A stretch of DNA of 64,000 nucleotides. It comes from Konateibacter massiliensis. GTDB lineage: Bacteria; Bacillota; Clostridia; Lachnospirales; Lachnospiraceae. The translations under genes were made by a program, and so were the position numbers. Positions 1-8,083 of the stretch are shown here, in pieces (positions within the stretch are counted from its first letter, which is position 1; every line of letters starts with the position of its first letter). The notes beneath the pieces were generated by a model. The model did not search any database and was not told where the DNA came from. It worked only from the letters and a program-made list of their open reading frames with translations. The stretch spans positions 310,001 to 374,000 of the forward strand of contig NZ_LT860099.1 of NCBI RefSeq assembly GCF_900184995.1, given 5' to 3'.

Positions 1-36
1 CGATTGTTGCTGGAATGGCAGGGGCGTGCGTCCGTT
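1..36 (+). repeat. DGR variable repeat (VR), 3' part
   Basis: Bases 1-36 align without gaps to 601-636. They differ at positions 8, 9, 18, 21 and 22 only, and every difference is an adenine in the template copy changed to T or G. Identity ends after 36. The invariant GC-rich block at 23-36 is the natural candidate for the site where mutagenic homing initiates. The VR continues to the left of the window. Confidence 0.9.
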
Positions 37-79
37 TTTTATCTTGAAATCTGATATCTTAGTATCTGCAAGTAAGTAG
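1..79 (+). CDS. C-terminal end of DGR variable target protein (partial)
   Basis: Only the last 25 codons are inside the window, ending at TAG 77-79. The reading frame gives a GVRPF segment followed by a short tail ending in SASK. The equivalent frame of the template repeat at 601-640 reads NDCNWNDKGVRPFW, the usual C-terminal core of C-type-lectin-fold DGR targets. In the target the codons for N, D and K have become C, G and R, all by changes at template adenines. The gene is probably a tail-fibre or receptor-binding protein, but that is inferred from DGR biology because the rest of the gene lies outside. Confidence 0.85.
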   Translation, partial: DCCWNGRGVRPFFILKSDILVSASK

Positions 80-94
80 AGGGCAGCCAGTGAA

Positions 95-116
95 CAGGGC
101 TAGGGCGTAAGCCCTG
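95..116. other. Hairpin/cruciform downstream of VR
   Basis: A perfect 7-bp inverted repeat, CAGGGCT and AGCCCTG, with an 8-nt loop lies 59 nt after the VR end and just after the target stop codon. An alternative outer pairing, GGGCAG at 81-86 with CTGCCC at 114-119, could compete. Known DGRs need a GC-rich hairpin or cruciform shortly downstream of the VR for efficient homing, so this is its likely equivalent. It has no T-run, so it is not a standard terminator. Confidence 0.65.
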
Positions 117-157
117 CCCGTGAGCTTTGGATGAGATTGACAACAAGGAGCAAAATA

Positions 158-526
158 GTGAGCGAAAATAAACTGGATATTATTGTAAAAGCAATAAATC
201 TTATGGAATACACAATGACAATCACATCAAATAGAAAAAGATTTCCAGTTAAGCATTTAATGTTAGTAAGACGTATCCAGGAATGTTGTATGGATATTTA
301 TGAATATTTGATTGATGCCAATAGGATTAAATTAGATACTTCAAAATCCGAACGACAAGAATTGCAGACCAAGGCGATTTCATGTTGTGATAAATTATCG
401 TGTTATGTAGAACTTTCTATGAAATTAAATTTAGTTGGAACCGATACTGTTTCATATTGGCAAAAGCAAGTTAATGATGTGAAATATATGGCGATTGCAT
501 GGCGCTCTAAAGACAAACAGAGATAG
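158..526 (+). CDS. avd: DGR accessory variability determinant (Avd-like)
   Basis: The gene encodes a small, basic, helix-rich protein of about 122 residues lying between the variable repeat and the template repeat, the standard place for Avd. Avd is a four-helix-bundle protein that forms a pentamer, binds the DGR reverse transcriptase and helps cDNA priming on the template RNA. The start is taken as GTG 158, because AAGGAG at 145-150 lies 7 nt upstream. An upstream in-frame ATG at 131 would place this ribosome site inside the coding region. The assignment rests on position, size and helical character. Confidence 0.75.
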   Translation: MSENKLDIIVKAINLMEYTMTITSNRKRFPVKHLMLVRRIQECCMDIYEYLIDANRIKLDTSKSERQELQTKAISCCDKLSCYVELSMKLNLVGTDTVSYWQKQVNDVKYMAIAWRSKDKQR

Positions 527-556
527 ATATGAAAATGGGTTGTTTGTTGCTTGACT

Positions 557-636
557 TCCAACGTTCAGTGTGTTAACTCCAATGGCAACGTGAACTACAA
601 CGATTGTAACTGGAATGACAAAGGCGTGCGTCCGTT
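557..636 (+). repeat. DGR template repeat (TR)
   Basis: This adenine-rich copy of the VR lies in the avd-RT gap. The 3' part, 601-636, is directly supported by its match to 1-36. The 5' limit is a guess, because the matching VR lies outside the window. Adenines in AAC, GAC and AAA codons are the ones seen mutated. The stretch is also open in one frame, but that reflects its descent from target coding sequence and is not called as a gene. Confidence 0.85.
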
Positions 637-755
637 CTGGGTCGGAAGACGAAAGAAAGTAGGAGAAACACCGAAATTAGAGTCCCGATATCAAAAGAAT
701 AGACAACCTTTCCTGTCTGATAAAAGGCAGGATAAATACAAAGGATTGAAATATT

Positions 756-1823
756 ATGACAGAAGATAAAACAGATTTTGAGGTCGTTACGGATTTTGGT
801 AATTTATATCAAGCTTATAAAAAATCAAAATCAGGTAAGGGATTTTCAAAGAGCAGTCAACAATTCCAAGTGGCGACTCTTGATGGAATTCATCAAATAA
901 AAAGAAGATTAGAAACCAAAACATACGAAGTATCTAAATATAATGAATTTACAATATATGAACCAAAAGAGAGAATTATTAAAGCAGGTTCATTTGTAGA
1001 TAAAATAGTTCAGCACAGCTTATGCGATAACGTATTAATTCCTAAATTGGAATCTGAATTTATTCAAACTAATTATGCTGGACAAATTGGAAAGGGAACG
1101 TTATACGGACTCGATTGTTTAAAGGCACAAATGTATTTGGCATATCAGAAATATGGATATAATTGTTGGATAGTTAAAGCCGATATAAGTAAATTCTTCT
1201 ATAATATAAATCGCGATATTTTAATAGATATAGTTGCTTATTTTATAGAAGATAAAGATGTATTTTGGTTGTGTAAAAAGTTTATAAATAGCACAGAAGG
1301 ATTGGGGCTTCCACTTGGAAATCAAGTAAGTCAAGTATTTGCATTATTATATCTATCCGGATTAGATCATTTTGTAACCGGCGAATTAGGTGTGAAATAT
1401 TATGGAAGGTATATGGACGACTTTTATTTAATTGTAGAAACAAAAGAATGTGCTAAGTGGTGTTTAAGTAATATTTATGAATTTGTTCATTCCCTTGGAT
1501 TAGAATTGAATAACAAAACTCAAATTATACCTTTCAAAAATGGAATTAAGTTTTGTGGTTTTCATACATATGTTACGGAAGATGGCAGGGTTATTCGTAA
1601 ATTAAAGAATGAGAACAAAAGAGCTGCAAAGAAAAAATTTAGAAAGATGGCTAACTTAGTGAATAAAGGTAAGTTAAGCAAGGATAAATTTAATGAGTCT
1701 TATTGTGCATGGAAAAATCATATTTCTCATGGAAATTGTGTTAAGTTGGGATATGAGATGGATAGGGATATAGAAGAATTATTTAATAAGTCTTGTGAAA
1801 CGAATATTTCAATAGTAGATTAG
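756..1823 (+). CDS. DGR reverse transcriptase
   Basis: The 355-residue protein is a group II-intron-like reverse transcriptase of the DGR clade. It copies the TR transcript with adenine-specific errors, and the cDNA replaces the VR. Visible motifs are KADISKFFYNI (RT motif A), LPLGNQVSQ near residue 186 (the DGR form, with SQ where retroviral and group II enzymes have SP), YMDD near residue 220 (catalytic), and a GIKFCGFH thumb-proximal motif. Its length is normal for the family and all catalytic aspartates are present. With avd, TR and VR it makes a complete cassette. ATG 756 follows an AAAGGA site. Confidence 0.95.
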   Translation: MTEDKTDFEVVTDFGNLYQAYKKSKSGKGFSKSSQQFQVATLDGIHQIKRRLETKTYEVSKYNEFTIYEPKERIIKAGSFVDKIVQHSLCDNVLIPKLESEFIQTNYAGQIGKGTLYGLDCLKAQMYLAYQKYGYNCWIVKADISKFFYNINRDILIDIVAYFIEDKDVFWLCKKFINSTEGLGLPLGNQVSQVFALLYLSGLDHFVTGELGVKYYGRYMDDFYLIVETKECAKWCLSNIYEFVHSLGLELNNKTQIIPFKNGIKFCGFHTYVTEDGRVIRKLKNENKRAAKKKFRKMANLVNKGKLSKDKFNESYCAWKNHISHGNCVKLGYEMDRDIEELFNKSCETNISIVD

Positions 1824-1861
1824 GAAGAGAAATATGAAGCTACTTAAATATTGATATGAGA

Positions 1862-1895
1862 AATAAATAGAGTAAAAATTTTTACTCTATTTATT
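1862..1895. terminator. Bidirectional terminator between RT and ykgJ-like gene
   Basis: This is a perfect 34-nt palindrome with arms of 17 bases and an A5/T5 centre. It lies between the converging RT gene and the minus-strand gene that starts at 2577, and overlaps that gene's stop codon. The uniform AT-rich arms with T-tracts on both strands suit intrinsic termination in both directions. Confidence 0.7.
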
Positions 1896-2577
1896 AAGAA
1901 CCATTGATTATTTTTCTTACTGCGTAAGGAAGTAAATAATGTTCACTATGATCAATGAACTTTTGTCCATATTTATGTCTTATGTTTGTAACGTAGGTGT
2001 CGAAACCTGTATAACTGTAATCATAATTTAGTTTATTTACTATATCACAATATTTACTATTATTATACTGCCTGAAAGTCCAACAAGTATTAGGTCTAAT
2101 GCTATAAATGGAACAAATGTTATCATTTAAAAATAAACATTGTTTGTTCAATTTTGAATATTCTAAGTTTATGTTGTAACTTTCGTCGTTTGTTATATGC
2201 AATATTTTGAATGGTACAAGTGACTCGTTCACAGCATTACATATATTGTTGGCAGTGTTGCCAAGATACCTTTTAACTCTTTTATTTAAAAAATTTATAT
2301 GGTACTTTAACATTTCAAATTCAATAGGATCAATATAAATAGCTTGTGAACAACACTTAGAGCAGCCAATAGTGCATACGCATTTTAAGCCACAATTATG
2401 TTCGACAAGATTAATCATGTCAGTTGCACGTATTATTTCTTGTGAATTCCAATCAGTCAAATCTTTCAAATCTTTAAAATTTGGAGAAACGCCTAGATTA
2501 AAAGCTATTTTATTTTGATTATCTTTAATGTAATTTAGAATTTCTTTTGTTTTTAAATTCCAAATAAATTTACTCAT
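1894..2577 (-). CDS. YkgJ-family cysteine-cluster protein
   Basis: The 227-residue protein has the cysteine pattern of the YkgJ/Fe-S or zinc cluster family: CTIGCSKCC near residue 67, then CLFLNDNICSIY and a later RPNTCWTFR. The function of the family is not settled; it may chelate iron or zinc, and members often occur near modification enzymes. It is read opposite to the surrounding phage genes. ATG 2577 is preceded on the minus strand by AAAGGAG. It may be a lysogeny-expressed cargo gene, but that is inference from its orientation only. Confidence 0.75.
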   Translation of the reverse strand: MSKFIWNLKTKEILNYIKDNQNKIAFNLGVSPNFKDLKDLTDWNSQEIIRATDMINLVEHNCGLKCVCTIGCSKCCSQAIYIDPIEFEMLKYHINFLNKRVKRYLGNTANNICNAVNESLVPFKILHITNDESYNINLEYSKLNKQCLFLNDNICSIYSIRPNTCWTFRQYNNSKYCDIVNKLNYDYSYTGFDTYVTNIRHKYGQKFIDHSEHYLLPYAVRKIINGS

Positions 2578-2765
2578 ATATACAACACTCCTTTGGGGAA
2601 TTATAGCAAAAATAAAATAAGAAGTAAATAGAAAGATACTAGTAAAGTAGATATATAAAAAATATAAATGGAGACGAAATCAGGATTTTAACGGAAAAAA
2701 GTATCAACATATAGTGGCAAATACAATATAAACACAACATATAGTATGTAAAAAGGAGAGAAAAT
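2578..2765. promoter_or_regulatory. Divergent intergenic region with a direct repeat
   Basis: This gap separates the minus-strand YkgJ-type gene from the large plus-strand gene at 2766. The 11-mer CAACATATAGT occurs twice, at 2705-2715 and 2735-2745, exactly 30 bp apart. Related ACATATAGTGG and CACTATA sequences occur near 40,445-40,495. The repeats are candidate operators or promoter elements. No convincing sigma-A promoter was resolved. Confidence 0.4.
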
Positions 2766-4820
2766 ATGGGATTTATTAAATTCAAAGAGGAATTGCAAAA
2801 GCATTTTAAAGAAATGACTAAAGATGTGACACATTTATTTGAGGTGGAAGTAGATAAGGATGAATTATGGAATACCTATCTTAGTAGTTATCCACCCGGT
2901 ACTAATAAAATATTTAGAGAACGTACAGAAAATGATTGCAGTTGTTGCCGACACTTTATTAAAAATATTGGCAACGCAGTTATTATCAAAGACAATCAAG
3001 TACATACAGTTTGGGATTTAGAACTAAATGATACTACATATCAACCAGTAGCAAATGCATTGGCATCTTTTATTAAATCTAATGTTGTAACTGATATCTA
3101 TATTAGTAAGGAAAAGAAAATTGGCACCGATTTCAATTATGAAGATATGAACGGAAAAATGCATAAATGGGATCATTTTTATCTTGACTTACCGGACAAG
3201 TTTGTTGATAGAAGTAGCCGTTCAATTGGAGATATTCAGGGAGGATTTAGAGATACAAGAAATGTATTTAAGCGTTCATTAGATGAAATTTCTATAAGTG
3301 CACTTGATACAGTTTTAGAACTTATCAATTCGAATACTCTCTACAAAGGTGAAGAATGGAAAGGCGTACTTACAGAATTTCGTAAATATAAGAAAGAATA
3401 TGACAAATTATCATCCGAAAAAGAGAAAGAATTATATACATGGGAACAATCTGTAAAAGCTGGTGTGGCTATTGGCAGAATTAGAAACCATAGTATTGGA
3501 ACATTGCTCGTTAATATCAGTGAAGATATGGATTTAGACTTAGCTGTTAAGAAATATGAACAGATAGTAGCTCCGTCGAATTATAAACGCCCAAAGGCTA
3601 TTTTTACCAAGAAAATGCTTGAAGACGCACAGAAAACTATTACAGAATTGGGTTATATGGATTCGTTAAATAGAAGATTTGCAACGCTTGATGATATTAC
3701 GGTGAATAATATTCTTTTCTCAAATAAGGATTCCGCTAAAAGAATTGTGGGAGTGGATGATATTTTTGGAGAAATGGAAAAAGATGTTGTTGTAAATCCT
3801 AAGAGATTTTCTAAGGTAGAGGATGTTACTGCAAAAGATTTTATTGACAATGTACTTCCAACTACAAAAGAGGTTGAGGTGTTTGTAGAGAATAAACATG
3901 ATAAGAATTTTGTATCTTTAATTGCCCCAATTAATCCAGATGCTAAAACAATGTTTAAGTGGAATAATGGAATGAGTTGGGCTTACACAGGAAATATCAC
4001 AGATAGTGACATGAAACAAAACGTGAAGGCTGCCGGTGGTAATGTAGATGGTGTTTTAAGATTTTCCATTCAATGGAATGAGGATGGAAAAGACAATTGT
4101 GATTTGGATGCACATTGTAAAGAGCCTAATGGTAATGAGATTTATTTCGGCTCTGATAGAAAACCAGATGTTTCAAGGTTGGGTGGTCAGTTGGATGTTG
4201 ATATTGTTAATCCTGGTGGTAAAGTAGCTGTTGAAAATATTACATGGGCAGATCAATTAAAAATGCAACCAGGTATATATAGATTTTTCGCACACCAATA
4301 TTCTGGTAGTGTGAGAAATGGATTTAGGGCAGAGATTGAATTCAATGGTGAAATCTATTCATTCGATTATAATAAATCAATAAGAAGTGGTGAGAATGTT
4401 CAAGTAGCAGAAGTTACTTTGGATGTAAACGGAGAATTTACCATTAAAGAGAAATTATCTGGTAGTTCAACGATTTCAAGTAGGGATGTTTGGGGAGTGA
4501 GTACAAATCAGTTTACACCAGTTTCCGTGATTTGCTATAGCCCTAACTACTTTGATGAGCAAGACGGTATTGGACACAGACATCTGTTCTTCATGTTGAA
4601 AGATTGTGTGAATCCAGAGTCACCGAATGGCTACTATAACGAGTTTTTAAAGAATGAGTTAGCAGACCATAAAAGGGTTTTCGAGGCATTGGGAGCAAAG
4701 TGCAAGGTAGAAGATTTAGAAGATCAGCTTTCAGGAGTTGGATTTAGTATGACAAAGCGAGCTGATTTAATAGTTAAAGTAAAAGGCGCAACAGAAAGAG
4801 TAATGAAAATTAAATTTTAA
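2766..4820 (+). CDS. Large uncharacterised phage protein with YfaP-like C-terminal region
   Basis: The 684-residue protein is not firmly recognised. The N-terminal part has a CSCCRHF cysteine motif near residue 59. The C-terminal third (residues about 430-570) contains DLDAHC, GGQLDVDI and a long beta-rich stretch resembling the YfaP/DUF2135 type of beta-sandwich. Beyond that the function is unknown. It starts at ATG after AAGGAG and is followed by an IS3 insertion, so any operon link to the genes at 6190 onward has been interrupted. Confidence 0.55.
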   Translation: MGFIKFKEELQKHFKEMTKDVTHLFEVEVDKDELWNTYLSSYPPGTNKIFRERTENDCSCCRHFIKNIGNAVIIKDNQVHTVWDLELNDTTYQPVANALASFIKSNVVTDIYISKEKKIGTDFNYEDMNGKMHKWDHFYLDLPDKFVDRSSRSIGDIQGGFRDTRNVFKRSLDEISISALDTVLELINSNTLYKGEEWKGVLTEFRKYKKEYDKLSSEKEKELYTWEQSVKAGVAIGRIRNHSIGTLLVNISEDMDLDLAVKKYEQIVAPSNYKRPKAIFTKKMLEDAQKTITELGYMDSLNRRFATLDDITVNNILFSNKDSAKRIVGVDDIFGEMEKDVVVNPKRFSKVEDVTAKDFIDNVLPTTKEVEVFVENKHDKNFVSLIAPINPDAKTMFKWNNGMSWAYTGNITDSDMKQNVKAAGGNVDGVLRFSIQWNEDGKDNCDLDAHCKEPNGNEIYFGSDRKPDVSRLGGQLDVDIVNPGGKVAVENITWADQLKMQPGIYRFFAHQYSGSVRNGFRAEIEFNGEIYSFDYNKSIRSGENVQVAEVTLDVNGEFTIKEKLSGSSTISSRDVWGVSTNQFTPVSVICYSPNYFDEQDGIGHRHLFFMLKDCVNPESPNGYYNEFLKNELADHKRVFEALGAKCKVEDLEDQLSGVGFSMTKRADLIVKVKGATERVMKIKF

Positions 4821-4874
4821 TTTGGTCCTATGTCAAGATTTAGTACAAGTTAAAATGAGAAAAAATTCCTCACA

Positions 4875-5789
4875 TTAACTTGCTAGAAGCAGGCGGCCAT
4901 CTTGGCTCTGCTCATATAGTTTTTCAAAGTCATTTGGTGACATATAATCACAGTGACTGTGGATACGTTTTGTATTATAAAATGCCTCTAGATATTCAAA
5001 TACGAGGCGATAAGCCTGGTCGAAATCGAGGATATGAAATCGGTTCAGCCACTCCCGTTTTATGAGTGCATGAAATGATTCAATACATGCATTATCCCAT
5101 GGGAAGGCCTTTTTTGAATAACTACGCTTCATATTTTCGGTTGCTTCGTTGTAGGCTTTTGAAACATACTGAGAGCCGCGATCGCTGTGTATAATCAACG
5201 GAAGATCTGTTTTGCGACGTGCTTTTGCTTTGGTTATGGCATCAATTACACAAGAAACCTCTAACGTTTCTGAAAGTGTCCATGCAATGATTTTCCTGGA
5301 ATACAAATCCATAATGCTTGTCAGATAGACAAATCCGTCTACGGTCCAAATATAAGTGATATCGGTGCACCAAACAGCGTTAGGGCGGTCAGGATTGAAT
5401 TGTTCATCAAGGATATTTTGAAGTTCGTTACTAAAATCAGAATCTTTTGTAGTGATTGTCCATGGTTTTACCCATTGCGCTTTAATTCCCATTTCCTTCA
5501 TGTAGGTACCAACCGTTCGTTCTGCAATAACTTCTCCCTTTTTTTTGAGCTCTTTGGTGATTTTGGGAGCACCATAGTTTTGTTTGGAGCCATCATAAAT
5601 CTCTCTTATTTTGGCCTTTATAGTTTTCTTTCGTACGAGTGTATTTGAAGGAGTTTTTCTTAAAAATGCGAAATATCCCGATCGTGAAACGCCTAAGATT
5701 CGCAGCACTCTGGAGACAGAAACACGGCGTCCGTTTTTCTTGGAAGCTTCTGTCTTCTCAGATACTTCGAGGTAAATGGCTTGCGTCAT
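4875..5789 (-). CDS. IS3-family transposase OrfB (DDE domain)
   Basis: The 304-residue protein has the integrase-core fold of IS3 OrfB. The catalytic triad is visible: D in CTDITYIW (near residue 142), D in IHSDRGSQY (near 203), and E in NACIESFHALIKRE (near 239). An HTH_21-like N-terminal segment follows a KAKIREIY motif. It overlaps the end of orfA by 4 nt through ATGA, with GGAAAATGA at the junction, so the OrfAB fusion could be made by a -1 shift. It appears intact. Confidence 0.95.
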   Translation of the reverse strand: MTQAIYLEVSEKTEASKKNGRRVSVSRVLRILGVSRSGYFAFLRKTPSNTLVRKKTIKAKIREIYDGSKQNYGAPKITKELKKKGEVIAERTVGTYMKEMGIKAQWVKPWTITTKDSDFSNELQNILDEQFNPDRPNAVWCTDITYIWTVDGFVYLTSIMDLYSRKIIAWTLSETLEVSCVIDAITKAKARRKTDLPLIIHSDRGSQYVSKAYNEATENMKRSYSKKAFPWDNACIESFHALIKREWLNRFHILDFDQAYRLVFEYLEAFYNTKRIHSHCDYMSPNDFEKLYEQSQDGRLLLAS

Positions 5790-6085
5790 TTTCCCAGAAT
5801 GCCGATGGCTTTTTTTAACACATCAAGTGCATCCTGTGTGTCGCGCAATTCACGCTTAAGACGGGCAATCTCCTTTTCTTCATCCGAAGAGAAATTTCCA
5901 GAGCCTCTAGATTCGAGATCACCTGTCTCACGAAATTCTCTTTGCCATCTTGATATAGACTGGTGGCTGATTCCAAGATTGTTGGCACAGCCAATCAAAC
6001 CAAGCTCCTTGTGGTCATGATAGTACTGGATGCAATCCAATTTAAATTGTTTGTCATAGTTCTTCGGCATAATGAGACCCTCCAT
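5786..6085 (-). CDS. IS3-family transposase OrfA (HTH)
   Basis: The 99-residue protein has a helix-turn-helix (NNLGISHQSISRW) that binds the terminal repeats, followed by a leucine-zipper-like coiled coil (DEEKEIARLKRELRDTQDALDVLKK) typical of IS3 OrfA. It lies immediately upstream of orfB and overlaps it. The sequence is undamaged, so the element may be mobile. Confidence 0.93.
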   Translation of the reverse strand: MEGLIMPKNYDKQFKLDCIQYYHDHKELGLIGCANNLGISHQSISRWQREFRETGDLESRGSGNFSSDEEKEIARLKRELRDTQDALDVLKKAIGILGK

Positions 6086-6189
6086 GATTCAGTACAAGTA
6101 TTGTACCATAATTTTTTATATTGGAATTTCTCATTTTGACTTGTACTATTTAAATTCTAACATCAATTAAGAAAAGGAGAATAAGGATT

Positions 6190-6579
6190 ATGAGTACAGA
6201 AAAAATGTTTATTTTAGCAACTAGAAACAAGATGAGGTTTCCTTATAAGGGAATGGTTTCAGTGGAAGATTTGTGGGATATGAGCGTATCTGCGCTTGAC
6301 TCAGTATTTAAAAATCTCAATTCACAGAAGAAACAAGCAGAAGAAGAAAGCTTATTAAATACAAAATCTAATGCTGATGAGGAACTCGAATTACAGATTG
6401 AAATTGTAAAATACATCGTATCCGTAAAATTATCAGAAAAAGAAACAAGGGAAAAAGCAAATATAATGAGAGAACAAAAACAAAAGATTATGCAAATTAT
6501 GGCTACTAAACAGGATGAAGCCTTGCAGAATGCATCATTTGATGATTTACAGAAAATGCTTGATGAATTAGGAGAATAA
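6190..6579 (+). CDS. Hypothetical phage protein, 129 aa
   Basis: The N-terminal motif NKMRFPYKGMVSVEDLWDM is a pattern known from small proteins of many Firmicutes phages whose role is unknown. The C-terminal half is strongly charged and predicted to be helical or coiled. ATG 6190 follows AAGGAG. It is the first phage gene after the IS element. Confidence 0.7.
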   Translation: MSTEKMFILATRNKMRFPYKGMVSVEDLWDMSVSALDSVFKNLNSQKKQAEEESLLNTKSNADEELELQIEIVKYIVSVKLSEKETREKANIMREQKQKIMQIMATKQDEALQNASFDDLQKMLDELGE

Positions 6580-6586
6580 TATTATA

Positions 6587-6649
6587 GGGTTAGTTGGTGT
6601 AACGGCTGGCTAACCCTTTGAAGCAACGATTTCTTTCGAAGAAAGTAGG
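6587..6649 (+). promoter_or_regulatory. Two intercistronic hairpins
   Basis: GGGTTAG at 6587-6593 pairs with a CTAACCC copy about 16 nt downstream, near 6610-6616. A second small hairpin, TTTCTT-TCG-AAGAAA, lies just before the AGGTG ribosome site of the next gene. Neither has a T-run. They probably act on mRNA stability or translation. Confidence 0.35.
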
Positions 6650-6656
6650 TGAAATA

Positions 6657-7268
6657 ATGCAAATGGAAACGCGTGTTGTTATAACCGATTATAATAAGTA
6701 TTGGAGAAGTTACAAAAATACTGTTGGGCATCACGGAACAATTAAAAGCGAAATAAGTAGTGCTGGAAATTACGCAGTGAAGATAGACGATTTACGAAAT
6801 GATAAGTTTAGTAGTGCAACCGGATGTTTCTGGATTAATAAAGAATATTTAAAATTAGAAAGCGAGGAAAATAATATGAGTAAATTAACAGGATTTAAAG
6901 CAGTAGCAGTGGTTAATCAAGGATATAAAAATTATCATTTTGCTATTTACGAAGATAATACAGAGTATCAAGTAGGGGATAGAATTATTGTGTCTGGAAG
7001 CGAAACTATACATACTATTACAGAAATCATTACGCCGGAAGAAGCAGAGCAAAGATATAAGGGGAATATAACAGCCGAGGTTATAGGGAAAGTAGATACT
7101 TCTGCTTATGAAGAAAGAGTTGCCAAGAGAAAAGAAGCGGAAGAATTAAAGAAGTCTATGGATAGGGCTATTAGGGAAATGGACGAGGTAAATAAGTACG
7201 AGATGTATGCAAATCAGAATCCTATTTTGAAAGAAATGTTGGATAAATATAAGAAGTTAGTTGGGTGA
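6657..7268 (+). CDS. Hypothetical phage protein with possible internal start
   Basis: The protein has about 203 residues. ATG 6657 follows AGGTG at good spacing; a TTG at 6618 is less likely. An internal ATG at 6873, preceded by GAGG, would give a shorter product beginning MSKLTGFKAVAVV, a sequence that looks like the start of a self-contained domain. The C-terminus is a charged coiled coil. No enzymatic motif was seen. Confidence 0.65.
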   Translation: MQMETRVVITDYNKYWRSYKNTVGHHGTIKSEISSAGNYAVKIDDLRNDKFSSATGCFWINKEYLKLESEENNMSKLTGFKAVAVVNQGYKNYHFAIYEDNTEYQVGDRIIVSGSETIHTITEIITPEEAEQRYKGNITAEVIGKVDTSAYEERVAKRKEAEELKKSMDRAIREMDEVNKYEMYANQNPILKEMLDKYKKLVG

Positions 7269-7272
7269 TGTG

Positions 7273-7644
7273 ATGAAAAAAGAAAAGTGGTTAGTGACGG
7301 AAAGTTCTACTAGACCAGCCGGTAAACCAGACAGATGTTTTTATTGCGGCCAATTGATAGGCGAACAACACAAAGAAGATTGTGTTATTAGAAGTAAAAC
7401 GGTTGTTGTAGATTTTACATTTAGAACTGTACTATCTGTTCCTGAGTGTTGGGACGAAGAACAAATATGTCTCCATTATAACGATGGGTCTTGGTGTGCT
7501 GATAATATATTGTCTGAATTAGACGGCAGAAGTGAGAAGATGGGATGCAACTGCGATATCTATAAAGCTAAATTTATTAGAGATGCAGATGAGAGAGATG
7601 AAGAAAAATATGGTGTTACATATATTTCAGAAAAAGAAAGCTAA
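7273..7644 (+). CDS. Small zinc-binding phage protein
   Basis: The 123-residue protein begins MKKEKWLVTESSTRPAG and carries a CFYCGQLIGEQHKEDC zinc-knuckle-like motif. Proteins of this pattern are common in gut Firmicutes phages, but no function is known. ATG 7273 is preceded by GGGTGATGTG, and the gene nearly abuts its upstream neighbour. Confidence 0.7.
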   Translation: MKKEKWLVTESSTRPAGKPDRCFYCGQLIGEQHKEDCVIRSKTVVVDFTFRTVLSVPECWDEEQICLHYNDGSWCADNILSELDGRSEKMGCNCDIYKAKFIRDADERDEEKYGVTYISEKES

Positions 7645-7659
7645 AAAGAGAATAAATAA

Positions 7660-7781
7660 AAGAACAGTCTGACTAACTTTGGTCGGTGAGCAGACTGTTC
7701 TTGCAACACAACTAGGGATAATCCTGAGTTGATATTCTAATTATATCAATTCTGAAATGGCTTAGTCAAGCCTATTATCCC
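7660..7781 (+). ncRNA. Candidate structured RNA: long hairpin plus three-way junction
   Basis: A 12-bp perfect stem (AAGAACAGTCTG 7660-7671 with CAGACTGTTCTT 7691-7702) is followed by a predicted three-way junction. The closing stem is GGGATAAT 7715-7722 with ATTATCCC 7774-7781. It holds two hairpins, TTGATAT/ATATCAA (7729-7749) and GGCTT/AAGCC (7759-7772). The region has no coding capacity. Four consistent helices in 120 nt suggest a real RNA, but no known family was recognised. The hammerhead core does not fit. Confidence 0.5.
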
Positions 7782-8083
7782 ATTAAATAATGCTTTCATT
7801 TATTTTTAAAAGAAAGTGAAGAAATATAAATATAGGAGGAAAGAGGTTTTGTATACCGTTAAGTTGCAACTTACTCCTCATACATAATGGAAATAAAAAG
7901 AGTTTGGTAAATGCCAAATAAAAATACATTTTCTATCATGCCTATAAGATAATTAATACATAAAGGAAATTTTATTGGTTCCTTATGGTGGTTGGCATAA
8001 TGATACGATTGTTGTTGTAGAAAGAAAATCAAATTAAAAGACTGAGTTCATCGGTCAACAAAAAAAGAAAGGACAAAAAATTT
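7782..8083. other. Non-coding gap of about 300 bp
   Basis: The stretch is AT-rich and has no convincing gene. A 14-bp palindrome, TAAGTTGCAACTTA, lies near 7860, after an AGGAGGAAAGAGG purine tract. A 20-codon open frame from TTG near 7975 with an AAAGGA site is possible but unsupported. It may form part of a longer RNA with 7660-7781. Confidence 0.3.

Larger units (their letters stand above)
4841..6148. mobile_element. IS3-family insertion sequence
   Basis: The element carries orfA (5786-6085) and orfB (4875-5789), both on the minus strand. Its ends are imperfect inverted repeats. The left arm, 4841-4869, starts TAGTACAAGTTAAAATGAG. The right arm, 6123-6148, is its near complement, with one substitution and three fewer adenines. 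Target duplications of 3-4 bp could not be identified with confidence, and the true tips may extend a few bases outward. It sits between genes, so it breaks no coding sequence. Confidence 0.9.

Noticed and set aside
551-769. Open frame across the template repeat (NDCNWNDKGVRPFW)
   Set aside because: It is a copy of target coding sequence with no ribosome site; the TR is better explained as non-coding template.
4828-6165. Target-site duplication of the IS3 element
   Set aside because: Flanks at different possible tips (ATT/TTT, CTA/TCA) do not match convincingly.
7715-7781. Hammerhead ribozyme
   Set aside because: A GAAA is present, but the required CUGANGA core is not; CTGAGTT does not fit.
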